DNA of 64,000 bases, from NCBI GenBank assembly GCA_027922465.2, contig BQMF02000099.1:558001-622000 (forward strand), in the 5' to 3' direction. Position numbers and translations under genes: made by a program. The DNA is from Turritopsis dohrnii (taxonomy: Eukaryota > Cnidaria > Hydrozoa > Anthoathecata > Oceaniidae). Below the pieces are notes generated by a model. That model worked only from the letters and a program-made list of their open reading frames with translations, was not told the DNA's origin and made no database searches. Position 1 is the first letter of the stretch. Every line of letters starts with the position of its first letter. Below are positions 1 through 13,374 of the stretch, piece after piece.

Positions 1-1522
1 ATAATAATACAATGTAATAGGAGAAATGCAGTCCCAGTAAAATCTTTTGCTGTTCACCAGTTTCAAAAATTATTTTTGCAGGATACCAAAATGAAATTTA
101 AATTTTTTTTACAAACTCAACATTACATTGCATTAACTTGCATACAATTATTTTATTTTTGGTCAGCACTGCAAGGTAGCTGATCTTTCATTACCCTGTG
201 TCCGTCAGTCCGTCAGTCCGTGTGTAAGATGGCAGTTCTTCACACCCCTTTTATTGCTAACTTTAAATTTTACAGTTCAAAAGCAAAAACTTGAAAGCAC
301 AACGTGGATTTTCGGAAAATATATTGCTAATGTGTGACGAAGTAAATACATTACAATGCAAAAACAGTTTTCTTCATTCGAATGAATAAATAAATTATTT
401 GTTTTAATGCACCCTCTTCCCTTCCTTTATTATAATTTTATTTTCATTTTCATTTTTTTTTGCCCAGATTCACAATATCATGGACAATAAAAATGTCAAG
501 TATTCCTATTGGTTTCCAAAATAAATATCCCTAAATATCGCATTCTATTGGTATGCAATCCAAAGATTTCACAAAGACATTGTGGCTATGCAAAACTTTG
601 CATGGACCTACCATTTCCCATTTAAATAATTGTGCAGCAGACAGAAAAACAAATAAACCGACAGTGACATGAGAAATAATGATATAGACTACACCTACAA
701 ATCTTTGTTTAAATTCAAAAACAAAGGCTTATGATAAATACATGTTCTTAAAACGTTTTTAAATATTAAATGGCTTAAAACTGAACAAAAATTAACATTC
801 TTGTATATGTGTATATGAAAATTACAATTTTGTATGAAATGTGATGATATACGTTCATTACTATTATCAATAATGTTTTGAGCCTTGAGCCTTTTCAGAA
901 AAATTTATAATTATAATACCTGATACATTGAGAAATATACAGTAATAAGTCAAATGATCTTATACCATCTTCAATTAGGAAAGAATTATTATCTTAAAGA
1001 ATTCTTTGCTAAAAATACAATTACAAAGAAATTTCTTTTTGGTAAAAAGCTAAAAAAAAGTAGAGAAACTGAATAAAGTAGAATAGAAATAAAACAACAA
1101 AAATCTAAAAACCACAAATAAAATAAAAACAACATAATTATTAAAATATTGTTTCCTCCGATAAATGGCCATGACTCTGCTTCAAAGCAAGACAACAAAG
1201 TTGCCTGTCAAACAGCTCCTCAACATAGAAGATGATCTTCCTCAAAGTCCTTATAACACATTGTTTTGCAAGCTTTGTAATCAAGTTTCCAAAAACTGTG
1301 TACCAGGGTGAAGTGAAATCAATTCCAGACTATCAAACTTCCCAGTCAAAACCTTTACAAAAGTGTTTCAACAAACAAGGGCAAGTGTTAACAAGGGTAC
1401 ACCAAGCACTTTTGAATGTTATAAATAAAGTGTATGCAAGAAAATTCTCAAATACCATTGCCCTTTCATGAATATCATTGAGGAAACAGTTATCCTAAAA
1501 TAATGAGTACATGAGAAAATGT
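1..1522. other. AT-rich stretch without a recognised gene
   Basis: I see no supported gene here. The open frames are short and low-complexity. It lies beyond the 3' end of the protease-death domain gene, so the proximal part may include that gene's 3' UTR. Confidence 0.5.
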
Positions 1523-4500
1523 TCATCGTCCTTCTATTTTATTAACAACCAAACCCTTGCCTAAAAACAAGAGTAATGATCTCAAGTAAGGCCATGTATT
1601 CCATTCATAGCTTCCCCACCATTTTTCAAGAATTTGATTTAACCGTTCTTTAATATCATTTGGTTTATTTTGCATTATGGTTATGATCTCCTGATAAGGC
1701 AAAAGAAAATGTGCGATGTATCGTTCCACATCTGCACACTCATCAATGATAGTTTCGAAGGTTGGTTTTCTTATATTTCTTTTATTAAAATCTTTATTAA
1801 TGCATGTATCTAAAATAGATTCAAATTAAAAAGGAATCAATGTATCAAAATTTCCCTCATCAACAGCAAACTTCATACATTCCAAACATAACATGTGTAT
1901 AAAGAACGATTACAGGTATATGCGGGATTCTTTATATTAAAAACAAGTATGTTAATATAGATTTTTAAGAGAAGGCCATTACTGTTAGGTTGAAAAGGTC
2001 TGCTATTGGGGTTAAAAAAACTCTAATAGCTACAATTCGAAAGAAAAATGCAGAAAAATGGATTATATTTATAAATAAAGTTAATCTTACTGATAGGTTA
2101 GCATAGTATAACCACACAGAAAAATATTTGGTTTTATGTTACTTAAAAATCTTCCTAATGAGATAAAAAAGAAAAAGGCTTACCCAGATTAGTAAATGGA
2201 TTATCCTCTTGATCCAATGTCATCCCAATATTTTTAGATTTTTTTAATGCATTGTTCACAACTTCCAATAGGTTAGTGTAACCCTTAGTTGAAACCCATG
2301 TTGCAGTCACTTCAAGAACTGGATCATCATACTTATCAGAATTTCCAAATATTCTTTCAACACACTCATTATAACCTGTGAATACGTCACAAAATCTCTT
2401 GCCATCACCCTTTCTTCCTGCAAAATGTCGGCTAAGTTTGTAAACCATCATTTTTCCATCTAAAAAAAGCAGTGATAATCTAAAAGGTCTTTACAGATTA
2501 AAATTCCCTGAACGTGTGTTGAGTTTTTGCAAATGTAAATGTCACCATTATACTATAACATGCATAAAACCTAAAGGAACTTCTGAGTACCATTGATGCC
2601 TTTAATTCTTTTTATAGGAAAGAACTTTAAAGTTTCCATCACTTTCAAGTTTTGCCATACTTACACAAGCTTTCCATGAGTTTGAGTGAAAAAATGTTGA
2701 GTTCTGCAGATTTTCCCTGAGTTGTAAGGACCCTGTAAATATTCATAGAACTATTGCAATATTCTCCAAACATGTTTAGTTGATGATTTCACACATTTAT
2801 GCATCCACAGAAGATGAAGAAGAGCAAGAAAGGATGAATTCAATGAAACTGCAAGTTGCACTAGACAGTAGAAATAACAATGACATGCTGTTTACAACAG
2901 GAGACATGAATGCCATGATCATGAGATCAAGAGATCAAGATCAAGAGAGAAAGGTTGTGCAAAGTATGTGACCTAAATTAAATAGTCTTAACAGGAACTC
3001 TGTTATCTCCAAAAAAGTACCAGAATCAAGTATGATAGAGCAAATTGGAAAAATGAAAACATCTTAAAGACCTTTCCATCTGTTGAAGAAATAATCATTA
3101 ACTGGAAGAGGAAGTGCAAAGAGGAGTAGAAAAGAAACAAGATTGTGACTTCCAAGTGATGGAAGTAGCTGGGGAAGTCTTGGGAACATCACAGAAAAGA
3201 AGAAGCCATGGATGCATAAGAAATTATGGATCCTCATACAGCAAAGAGAAGGAATTAATAAGAAAATCCTACGAACACATTCTGAAAGAATCAAGAAACA
3301 GCTAAGAGTATGCAGTATGCAGAGAAGAACAAAAAGGTAAATAAAACAGACAAAGCAGACAAAAGAAAATGCATAGAGCACATTAAAGTGAAACTGTAGT
3401 TGATACGAGAAAACAACATATGAAAACATTATATGCACTCACAAAAATACTGCGTAAGGAGAGACTCAGACAGAGCACAACAACATTGGAGAAGGAAAAT
3501 AACCTCACTACAGGGAACAGAGCAGAACCCAACAACCCAATAACGGAACAGGATGAATGTGAATGCAACAACAGAATGGAAGATATATCACAGCAAATGA
3601 ACCAACACTAAGTGAATTCACCTCATCTATAATAAGCAATAAAATCACTGCATAATGGAAAGGCAGCAGGCATTGAAAGCTGAACTTTAACAACAGATGT
3701 ACAGTTTTCAGCGTTGCAAGTACACTAACTGCTAGAGAAAATATGAGAAGATCCCAACAAAATAGAAGGGTTATTCCTTAAACTAGCCAAAAAAGAAATC
3801 TCAAAGAATGAAAAGAATCAAGAGGCATAACCCTTTTTTCAGTAGTGGGAAAGATACTGAGTAGGATTTTTGTAGATCGAATAAGAAATTAAATCAACTG
3901 CAGGCTGAGAAAGTAACAAGAAGATCAAAGGAAAAGAAGAGGAACAATTGAGCAGGTCTTTTTACTGTGAAACATAATTATAACAAGTCAATGAGTGGCA
4001 AGCAACATAATACATAAAGTTTTTAGACTCTGGAAAAGCCTTTGTATTTGTTCACCACAAAAGCTTGTGAAGCAACATGAAGAAATAAAAGATATTGAGA
4101 ATGGTTAAACTATTTTATGCACAGTAGAAGACTAAGGAGAAGTATGTGATTGAATCAACATTAAAACAGGTGTCAAGCAAGGATGTAATAGGTAAAGGTT
4201 CCTGTTTTTTATTGTGATGGACTAGATAATGAGAAGAACTGTCCAAGAATGAGAAAATGGAATTTAGCGGAAGCTGAACTAAAACTCGACGATTTGGACT
4301 TTGAAGTTGACATAGTATTAGTCTATTCTACAAAACATCTCATGCATAATAAAACAACCTAGGCACAAAAAGGATAGGTAGTAAGGTATTGCAATATTGC
4401 TTAATTGATTTTTTAGTGAAAGAGATTTTACTACACCAATCATTTGACAACATTTATAATTCATTCTGTTGTAATAATCAACAAACCATATCAAAGAATC

Positions 4501-7500
4501 ATACCTAGTTTATACTTGTAGCTATCAACGTCATTGTCTCCATCTAAAAACAGTAATATCAACTAAGTATGTGAATGAGTTTTGAGTTCTCGTGCTTCCA
4601 TCCATGATGGTTGACTCTAAAATACGCTAACTTAAAACTAATAGTTGACTTATTTAAGTATCTTATTTAAGTAGCTATCAACGTCATTGTCTCCATCTAA
4701 AAACAGTAATATCAACAAGTCTTAAAAATTGGCTCAAAAATATATTGCTTTGTTTGGCAAAATAACACCAAAGGTTTACTGAATGAATATACTTTTACTT
4801 CTTCATTAATCTGTAAATCAAATATGAAGTTACAATACCTTAGTAAAATTACAACAAAACATTATTGTTAATGAAATATTATGTAGTTACAATACCTACA
4901 GCAGCAGGAACTGTTGGTTCAGAAATTGCGACAGGCAGATCTATAAAGAAAATATTCCTGTTAATGAAATGTCAGGTCCTTATATACTATTTAAATATTA
5001 AAAAAAACTGTGTCCGCAGTTTCAAAGTTACAAGCAATTAAAGGTTATATAAAATAAAGACCCAGAATTCACTGATCAGAAGAATTGAGATTATTGAAAC
5101 TATTTTTGTGTTTTTGAGGTGAAGGAATTGATTGCCAAAGTTTCAGGACAGGTATTATTGGTAAGAGGACAAAAAGATATTTTACGACTTAAAAATATAC
5201 TCCATCTCTGTTCAATAATGTAATTTCAGTATAAAGAAGGTTCTTCTGCTTTCATATTTTTCCTCGATCTTGTGAAAGTCTACAATTTTTGCAATGTTGA
5301 AAGACAGAGATGTTCATATTCAATGAATTGAAACTCTTATAACTGACAGAAAAATATAATGTTCATTAAAACACAATAGTGATTATGTAAAATAAAGATG
5401 TATGCACCTTTGCCCTTACCTTTTATAATGTCAATCTTCTTCAGCTTAATATTAGTCAATGTATGAACAACTTGATCAAATGACATATTTTTAGAGCTTT
5501 GTCCTGGGCCTAGTTTAAACAAACACACCTCTGTATCTAAAAATAGATTACATTTAATGGTAGACTTAAGAATAATGTTTTGCTAATGAATTAAAAGTTC
5601 ACTTAATAGTAATTGAATAATCGAATAATATCAACTAAAATTTTATTATAACTGTTCTACACTATACATTAACAGTTTTCCAATAGATGTGAATGCAAAC
5701 ACATCCCAACATTACTATAATAGATGATTTTGAATTAAACTTACTGTTTCCAGGCATCTCCAAATACGACATAATGGTTTTTATTAATAATCCAACATTC
5801 CCCTCTTGATCACCTTCAAAATGTACTGCTATTAAATTCCAGTTTTGGAAAACAGGTGAACCAGAAGATCCCTCTTCAGTATCAGCCAAGTAAGTAATGA
5901 AATTATCCTCTATCTTCGCTATTTTCTGTGTGCTTTTTTCACGTGGCCTGCCATCGGGATGCTGGTATATAACAACAGCGTCATTGATTTCATATTGTGC
6001 ACTGGGGTTGTAGTGTATTGGAGATATTTTTAAAGTTTTCTCAACATGATCTTCATCACAGCCAATGATAGAAAAATCTAATACCTAAAGTTAAAAAATA
6101 TATTTTTCAGCTACAATTACATACTAGTACAGTACAGATAACTGAAAGTAAGCTACTAAACCTCGTCACCAGTTTCAAAGTACTTGTCAGGTTTTAATTC
6201 AATAGTTTTAATTTCGGATTTTCCATCATAAAAGAATACTGCATTTGTATTGGCAGCAATTTCTTTATTTTCAACCACATGATGGTTTGTCATGATACCT
6301 TTTATTATCTTTCCACTTTTAGTCTTTAACGAAACATAAAAGCCAGACCCACTAAAAATATTAAAAATTACTGTTGACAACATTCAAAATTAATTGTAGT
6401 GTTCCAACACAATAATTTTACATCCAAAAATAAGTTCTCCCCATTGCACTATATCTTTACTCTATCAATTTTATGCTGATCATAATTTGAGAAAAAGAGA
6501 TCAAAGAAAAAGACCCATACTGTAGTCAAAATCATAATTGATGTTTAAAAGTGAAAACAAAAACATGACATTTTAATTAGTATCATTATAATATGTGAAC
6601 TTATAGATAAAAGAGAAGCTAACTCAAGCATTATCACCTAAATAATGCAACAAGATGATAAAGAGAAATATGTGACTGTTTGAGGGAAAATCATAACAAG
6701 TGATAATTTCTGATAAATTTATCAGTGAATTAATGATTAGAAAACAATAGATTTAATCAGTAATTCGTTCGATTTATCAGTAATTTGTTCGATGAATCAG
6801 TATTTACTGATAAAATAATTGGTAAATACTGATAAATAATAAGTAATATATCAGTATTACTGATTATTTATCAGTATTACTGATTCATCGAACAAATTAC
6901 TAATAAATAGAATGAATTACTGATAAATCGAACGAATTACTGATTATTTATCAGTAATATCACTTGTTATGATTTTCCCTCAAATCGTCACATATATAGA
7001 AGGTTTTGAAAATGCTCATTTATTTGCAAAAGAAAACAAACATACAAAAATAATTTCTGCAAAAATTTCATTCAAGAGAACAACTTAAAGCACTGTAAGT
7101 TGGTTTAAAATAACAGGACATCGATCATGGATAGCTCAATATATCACAAGCATCAGAAAACACATCTGCATCTTTATGCAGCTAATAAGCTTTAGAAAGA
7201 AGTGGTAGTTGTAAAGATTGTGTTTATCAGAAACAATGTTGGATGTTTTAAATCATCCTGTAGTCATAAAGAATATGCAGTCAAAGCAAATTTTTCTGAT
7301 TCAGGGATTGTGTATTAACATATGCCAATAATGCTATGTTATATGGAAGATAACGAAAGATGAAGCCTTGGTGCCAATCACAAACTCTGATACTGCGGTG
7401 AATGATAATATACAACACATTGATATAAATTGAACTTAAGACTGATATTTACTGTAGATTCATGTGGGTGGTTTTATTGGTGTTCGTACTAGGTCAGTTA

Positions 7501-7682
7501 GATCACATGATCTTGTAAATACTTACACCTTCATGTGAATACCATCATCTAAGGGTCGCCATAAAAAACAAACAGCAGATTTCAATTTATCTTCTTTCAC
7601 ATCACTGATGGAATTCCCACCCTTCATTAATTTTTGCTCTTTAACTGGAACCATTTTCAGTTGATTTTCTTTGTCTTCACTC
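1523..7682 (-). CDS. Trypsin-like serine protease with C-terminal death-fold-like domains (multi-exon, 5' end not found)
   Basis: Eight minus-strand exons can be joined with GT-AG borders and a continuous frame: 7527-7682, 6162-6351, 5745-6084, 5420-5536, 4896-4940, 4505-4543, 2184-2459 and 1523-1809 (stop at 1523). The protease domain shows GSGF, a TNHHVV catalytic His motif, an LDFSIIG segment for the Asp, and EEGSSGSPVF around the nucleophile Ser, as in S1/HtrA-like trypsin_2 peptidases. Then come short linker exons and two helical domains. The first has a DDPVLEVTATW core. The last has an ERYIAHFLLPY start and a KWWGSYEWNTW core. Both match the spacing of death domains. From 5420 downward every exon starts and ends in phase 1. 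A start could be the Met at about 7650, but an upstream exon is equally possible. Inferred role: proteolysis coupled to death-fold signalling (apoptosis or innate immunity). The protease call is firm; the death-fold call is moderate. Confidence 0.7.
2780..4350 (+). mobile_element. Decayed LINE (APE endonuclease plus RT fragments) in an intron
   Basis: Plus-strand frames broken by many stops still show an endonuclease-like GDMNAMI motif near 2900, matching GDINAKAG of the LINE at 27.2 kb. Further on, near 3840, is a piece resembling the RT fingers (SVVGKILSRIF-like in the best frame), and later a KAF motif. It sits in the intron between the last-but-one exon and a small linker exon of the protease gene, antisense to it. 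It is an old non-LTR copy. Clade not assigned. Confidence 0.5.
4518..4716. repeat. 46-bp direct repeat of an exon-acceptor segment
   Basis: The 46 bp at 4518-4563 recur identically at 4671-4716. The first copy spans the 5' part of the small exon 4505-4543 plus its splice acceptor. The second lies alone in the upstream intron and carries the same acceptor but a different continuation. Confidence 0.85.
6672..6991. mobile_element. 320-bp foldback element (GTGAC termini, 4-bp target duplication)
   Basis: The ends are inverted copies (GTGAC..GTTTGAGGGAAAATCAT at the left), flanked by ATAT on both sides. The interior is made of inverted TACTGATAAAT-type units that would fold into a long hairpin. 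No ORF. It lies in the protease-gene intron between 6351 and 7527. The ends resemble those of the larger foldback element at 23,220-25,025. Confidence 0.75.
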
Positions 7683-9313
7683 CTATGAAAACAATTCTGC
7701 TAGTAGATGCACGAAATTAAATCCTACATTAACGTAGTTTGATGAGTATTAACTCAGCAGGAAGAAAGATTTAGTAACACCACTAAACTTTCTGCAAAAC
7801 ACTGCAAAACAAGGATTTTCTCTAAAAAAGAAACATATTATCAATTTAAATTCATCTTCATACATTTCATAATAATTGTAAATAGGGGGTGCTGGTAATC
7901 AGCATCAGATTATCCATGTTTGTATCTCTTTATAATTAACAGGCTTGAAAATGATAAACTGTTATGAAGAATGTAAGATAAGTATTTATCAGTTTTCTAC
8001 AAAGGAACCTCCAAAAAAGTATTTTTCTAACCTTGTTTGTTTCCTGTTTTGATTTTTGACAACTGCTAATTTCCAGACATACTCTTTATTGTACTAATGA
8101 GGGATTTCCACTACTAGAACTCTAAGTTTGATTTTTAACAGCTCATTATCTTTAAAATCACTTGGACACACTTCAACCTTATTTTTCACAGTGAGATAAA
8201 AAAGCATTGGCCAAACTGGGATGCAGTGATAACCCAGTGGCCACACTACTTGTACGTAAATATAAATTTTTAATATAAAGTAATACTGGAGCATTTTATA
8301 GTATAGACATGTGTAGAAAAAGCTCTACAACGTGATCACATTCACTAAATTACACAAACATTGGAATGGAATATTACAAAAAAGAGACTATATGACTCCA
8401 TGTTTTCAATGTTTCTGAGTTTTTCAACAAAACGAAAAAAACTATTCACTGTCTGTCATAAGGAGCCACAAAAAGAACTAATAACTTCTTACTAGTGAGT
8501 GTATATAGCAAACAACAAACAGGCCCCAACTTTGAAATATTGATGCAGATAAAATTTAAACCTCATTTTCTTGAGAAATCACAGAATTAAGTTCTTGCTT
8601 TTTATCACCATTAATTTTTTATTTTTTCAATTGTTAATTTTTAATTTTTTGAATTCTTTATTTTTGAATTTTTAAATTTTTTGTCCCTCATTGATGACAG
8701 TATATATAATTGCATTAGATGTTTCTACAGAAGCAAGCAACTGGTATAAATATGATTAATAATAGTAATAATAATTAGCAAAATAAACAACAGATAAACA
8801 TACTGAAAATTGCCATTACACATGTGCATAGAGTTGATAGGTTTTGAAGAGCAGCACAAGAATATTTCCTAATTAAAATAATTTTCTTTTTCATATGAAA
8901 ATTACAGTTTGATTTTACAATTATCCATCACCATTTATCAGAAACAAAGGCTAAATGGAATACTAGAGATGAAATCCAGATAAAGAATTCTTTGTTTAAA
9001 ATATGATAATAAAATAAAAAAGGTAAAAATATAGACATAACTTGGATGCATCATATAAAATGAAAATAGGTAAAAAGATATAAAACCAAGTTCTACAATA
9101 AAAACAGTAAAAATTTTGTTAAAAACACGTTTCCTAACAAATGTCTTTAAACAGGAAAGGTAATTTACACCTAAAACTTGAAGGTTAAAAATTGCTTAAT
9201 CTATATTTCAACAAACTTAAATCTTCAAATAAATCCAGATTTCTTGCCCAGAATTCTTGCTCTTTCATGAACATCTTATATGAGGAAAAACTAACAAAAT
9301 GAACGAAAAATCT
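7683..9313. other. Intergenic or 5' region of the protease gene
   Basis: No gene is supported. A minus-strand open frame at 8094-8294 with a possible acceptor before it might be an unplaced exon, but it has no recognisable domain. AT-rich simple sequence lies around 8600-8680. Confidence 0.4.
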
Positions 9314-11294
9314 TCAAGATTTTTCAATTATATCAACAACCAAACCTTTGTCTAAAAACAAGAGTAATGATCTCAAGTAAAACCATGAATTCCATTCACA
9401 GCTTCTCCACCATGTTTCAAGTACTTCTCTTAACCTTCCTCGAATATTATCTGGTTTATTGTGTACTATGGTAACAATCTCTGAATAAGGCAAAAGAAAA
9501 TGCGCGATGTATCGTTCATCACCTACGCACTCAGTACTGATAGTGTTAAATGTTGGTATTCTTGTCTTTCTTTCTTTAAAATCTTTTTTGACAGATGCGT
9601 CTAAAAAAATTAAAATGAAATCATATATCAATCCATGGAAATGCTACTCTGATTATATATAAATTATTCTTATTTCCCAGTTGAAGAATTAAACTCAGGG
9701 TTGGAATTAAGGATTCGTTATTCATGAACCACGAATCAATTTCTTGTTTCTACGAATCAAAAATTTGTAAAACTCCCATTTTTCACGAATCGTTTTTGAA
9801 ATTTTTAGCTATCCATAGCGCGCAGATATTGAAAAACGAACTTTATAAAAACCCAGGTGATACACTCACGTTATGAATGAAATTGAACGATGAAAAAATA
9901 GAATGTTTTAATTCAGAAGAAAAAGAAGAAAAATATTTTAATGTAACACCTGTCCTGTGTTTGTACGTGCTCCATAATTGAAACAAATTTTGCTCAAATC
10001 AATGAATGAAAACATAAAAATGTGGTGTAATGTGGTGTAACAATAACGAAAAATGATATACGGTACAACGTGCCATCCAACACATTCCAATGGCTGCAAA
10101 ATGCTGTAACTTGCTGTATTTTGCAAAAGTGTTTTCAAACGGTGATTCATTTCTGTCAAAAACATTAGATTTTATCTTTCCTGGGATATAAAGAAACAAA
10201 TTTTAGTTTTAGATGATGGTAGGATCTGTTAAAATAATAAAAACAAAGACTCTTATGAAAAAACAAAAAACATAAACAAATAGATAGAGATCATACTCGT
10301 ACTTCGCATAAAACGTAAGAATTTTTTAATTTTTTCACGAAGCGATATTTTTTTCTTAATTCCAACCCTGAAACTATTCACAAAGACAGGGTCATTCACA
10401 ATAAATAAACAAAAATTTAGAAAAGACCCATTGGTTGCAAGAACTAACTCTTTAACAAGGTTTAATCCTCCGAAATAAAGCTCAGATTGCCCTTTTCCTA
10501 AAAAAGTGCCCTTTGGATGTTCATAATGTGCCCTTTTCCCTTCTGCGGGACGCTGCCCTTCCATTCTAGCTTAGACCCTGACCACCCAGAGAAATCTAAT
10601 AATTTTTGATTGCCATCAATTAAGAATTTTCCACTAACAAGAAAACTTACCATCCCATAATGAACTTACCGAAGTTAGCAAATGGATTCTCCTTAATATC
10701 TTCAACTCGCAACTTACTTCCACCATGACCAGAGTTTTTCAACGCTTCATTCACAACTTTCAACAAGTCAGTGGGACGATTATTTGAAACCCATGTTGCA
10801 GTAACTTCAAGAACTGGGTAATCAAACTTATCAGCATTACCAAATACACGATCAACATTGGGATCGTAGCCTGTGAATACCTCACAGAACTTCTTACCAT
10901 CCTCCCTCTTTCCAGCAAAATTTTTACTAAGCTTGTATAGAATCATTTTTGCTTCTAAAAATATTAAACAGTGGAATTAAGGAACAGTAGGTGTGTTTAT
11001 TTATTTAAATCTATTTAATCTATTTAAACCATCTTGATAATGCAAAAATATCTGTCACTAAAAATGATCAAGACAATCATACCTAAATTATACTTGTCAC
11101 TGTCAACTGTTATGCTACCTAAGAATCAGAAATCAGCCAACAATAAAACAGCCAAGTACATCAAAATATTACTTTTTAAACATCAACAGTGTTTGAACTG
11201 AATTCTCACCAAATATACGTAACTTTTATGCTATACTGACACTCTTAAGTTATCATACCTGCAGAAGGCATTGATTCAACAGCTATGGGAAGAT
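9314..11294 (-). pseudogene. Partial paralogue with two death-fold-like exons (gene B)
   Basis: Four minus-strand exons with GT-AG borders join in frame: 11259-11294, 11083-11118, 10670-10954 and 9314-9600 (stop at 9314). They correspond one to one to the last four exons of the neighbouring protease gene; the terminal exons are exactly the same length (287 nt) and the penultimate ones nearly so (285 against 276 nt). Motifs are conserved, such as PVLEVTATWVS and RYIAHFLLPY. All borders are phase 1. No protease exons are found upstream before gene C at 13,375, so this is either a 5'-truncated tandem duplicate or a gene whose first exons were not recognised. The frames are open, so it is not clearly dead. 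Confidence 0.6.
9696..10370. mobile_element. Non-autonomous CAGGG-ended element, hAT5-like
   Basis: Perfect 16-bp terminal inverted repeats (CAGGGTTGGAATTAAG) are flanked by AAACT on both sides, a 5-bp target duplication. There is no transposase frame. It is inserted in the intron of gene B between its two death-fold-like exons. Two more elements in the window share CAGGG ends and 5-bp duplications (15,176 and 42,606). The hAT5 assignment is by this signature only. Confidence 0.75.
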
Positions 11295-13374
11295 CTATAA
11301 TAGAAAAAGTTAAGATTAATGATTTGAACCCTAATAATAATTTACTATTGACCTTTAAGGTGAAGTAAGATTTGGAAATTCATACTATTGACCCTATAAC
11401 TATTAAACAACATGAAAAATAACTTTGGAATTAGCTTTATAATTAAAGGAAATATTTTTGAAATGTTTACTATGAAGGAATAAGAAGATATATGAGAGAT
11501 AAAAAAAAAAAAGAGTAACAACACAATAAACAAAGGTTTCAGTAAAAGCCAAACCTCAGTAAAAGCCATACAGACTAACAATAACAACTTTTATAAAGAA
11601 ACTGTATGTCTAATTGGTCATATTAGCAATCCAAAAAGACTGGAAATGTACAGTTCCCGAGTGCTAATGAGAAAAAATACCATTTAAAAACCGAAAAAAT
11701 GTAGAAACGTTAAACAAAAAAGGAATTGGATTTAATATTTTGGAACGTAATAAGATTTTCTTTATCATAGTTCGCTCTTATTGTCTGCTTTGTAAATAAC
11801 CATAAACAAATAAACTTGACTTTTAGATGAATTAAGTAACAGAAATTCTTAAACGTGGTGTTTTTATGTTGAGTCAACATTGTGATTGGTCAACATAGTA
11901 CATAAAACAGGTTGCAGTGGCATGAAGGTATTATGTTTGGCAGGCCCACCAGAGATTCCTGGTTTAAGTCCCCATCTGGATGAACACAAAATTCTACCAA
12001 CCGTTTCTCTGGGGTACTGCTACCGTGAAGTCTGCTGATCTTCTGGGTTAATAAGGCTGGGTGAGGGGTAATAAACTAATATGGGAGATTGTGACAAATT
12101 GAGATGAATTTTATCTAGAGTGTGATACTAACAAATATGAAAAAAGACAAAATGGTCAAACTTGAATTTGAAGTATTTAGAATAGTCATTCCATTATAGT
12201 GCACCTGCACACAAGTTTGCAAGAAAAGGAGTACCATCATCAACTTTGATCCTGTTTCAGTCAAGCCTAACATTGGTATCATCAGATCTGATACATTTAA
12301 GGAACTGAGTGAACAAAGAAGTAGAAAACATGTACTAATTGTACCGAGAATCATCGTAAAAATCCTGAATTTGCAATAGAGAAACACAGAATCAATATTC
12401 TTGTACTTCTGATGAATACATTTTCCTTTATCAAGATGTGAAAATTGTCAGTACACTGCCTGGATATGATGAAAAATTTCAGCAGGAAAAGTACATTCAG
12501 GCAAAAGAGCAGGCCGAAGTGAAAACAATGAAAATGATATTGCACTTTATAAGTTTGAGGAAGTAATAGAGCACAATACAGAATTAACTGACAAAGAAAT
12601 ATAGGATAGAGTAAAATTCCTGACAACATCCTCACAAAAAAGGGTCAATGGCACATTTTGGTATTGGGCAGAGAGTTCTATACAAGGGTGGAATATATAT
12701 ATATACATTCAACAACTATTCCATCTAGAGTTAGATAAAAAGTTAGATGATATACATTTGGTTAATACAGATGCTGACGCAGAACGATGTGAGTTATAAT
12801 AGCTACTAGGATACTTTGGACAACAGATTGTTTAAGCTAATTTACATTATTTTTATTATATCTTTGTTTAGTATCGAAACATATATGTTGATGCTAACGA
12901 GTCATTTAGTGATTTGGCCAAGTGAAACAACAACTATATACTGTAAAGCAAAAGTAAAATAATATGGGTATATTATATCCAACATTATACTATAACAACT
13001 CTTTCTACGTTTTTTTCGAGTACCTCAAGTTATTAAGATATTTGAAAGTTGTATTATATTTTCCACACTGAATGTTTTGTCACTATAAAGAGATTATAAA
13101 ATTATTATAATCAGATGGAAAACTTTAATTTCTATGTGCTGGAGCACCTAACTGCTTGAATGACTTTTTTTATCTGACAAAATCAAAGAACAACTTCTCC
13201 TTTTCAGATAGTGTTTTGTCAGTCTAATACATTTTCTCAGGTTCATGACAGTGATTCATTGTGGAGTGAACAGAAGTTATTGTAGAAACAAAGAACTTGA
13301 GGAGTTCAAGATCAGATGTAGTTCTTAACAGGATATTTTCAGATGACAACAAGGCTGGGTGAGGGGTAATATTT
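11295..13374. other. Region between gene C and gene B, no recognised gene
   Basis: Apart from a SINE-like segment near 11.9-12.06 kb I see nothing supportable. The minus-strand frames at 12,115-12,635 are hydrophobic by composition and have no family features. Confidence 0.4.
11918..12062 (+). repeat. tRNA-derived SINE-like segment
   Basis: A tRNA-like head has an A-box-like GCAGTGGCATGAAGG and a B-box-like GGTTTAAGTCCCC about 40 bp apart, followed by a non-tRNA body. Its last part, AAGGCTGGGTGAGGGGTAAT, recurs at 13,351-13,370 next to the gene C stop codon, as expected for a dispersed repeat. Confidence 0.5.

Noticed and set aside
3064..3693. Minus-strand hydrophobic open frames suggesting a membrane protein
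   Set aside because: They are the reverse complement of an A-rich LINE fossil and have no consistent start, splice signals or family features.
8094..8294. Upstream exon of the protease gene
   Set aside because: Phase to exon 7527-7682 does not fit without a further unseen exon and it ends in a stop, so it is left unassigned.
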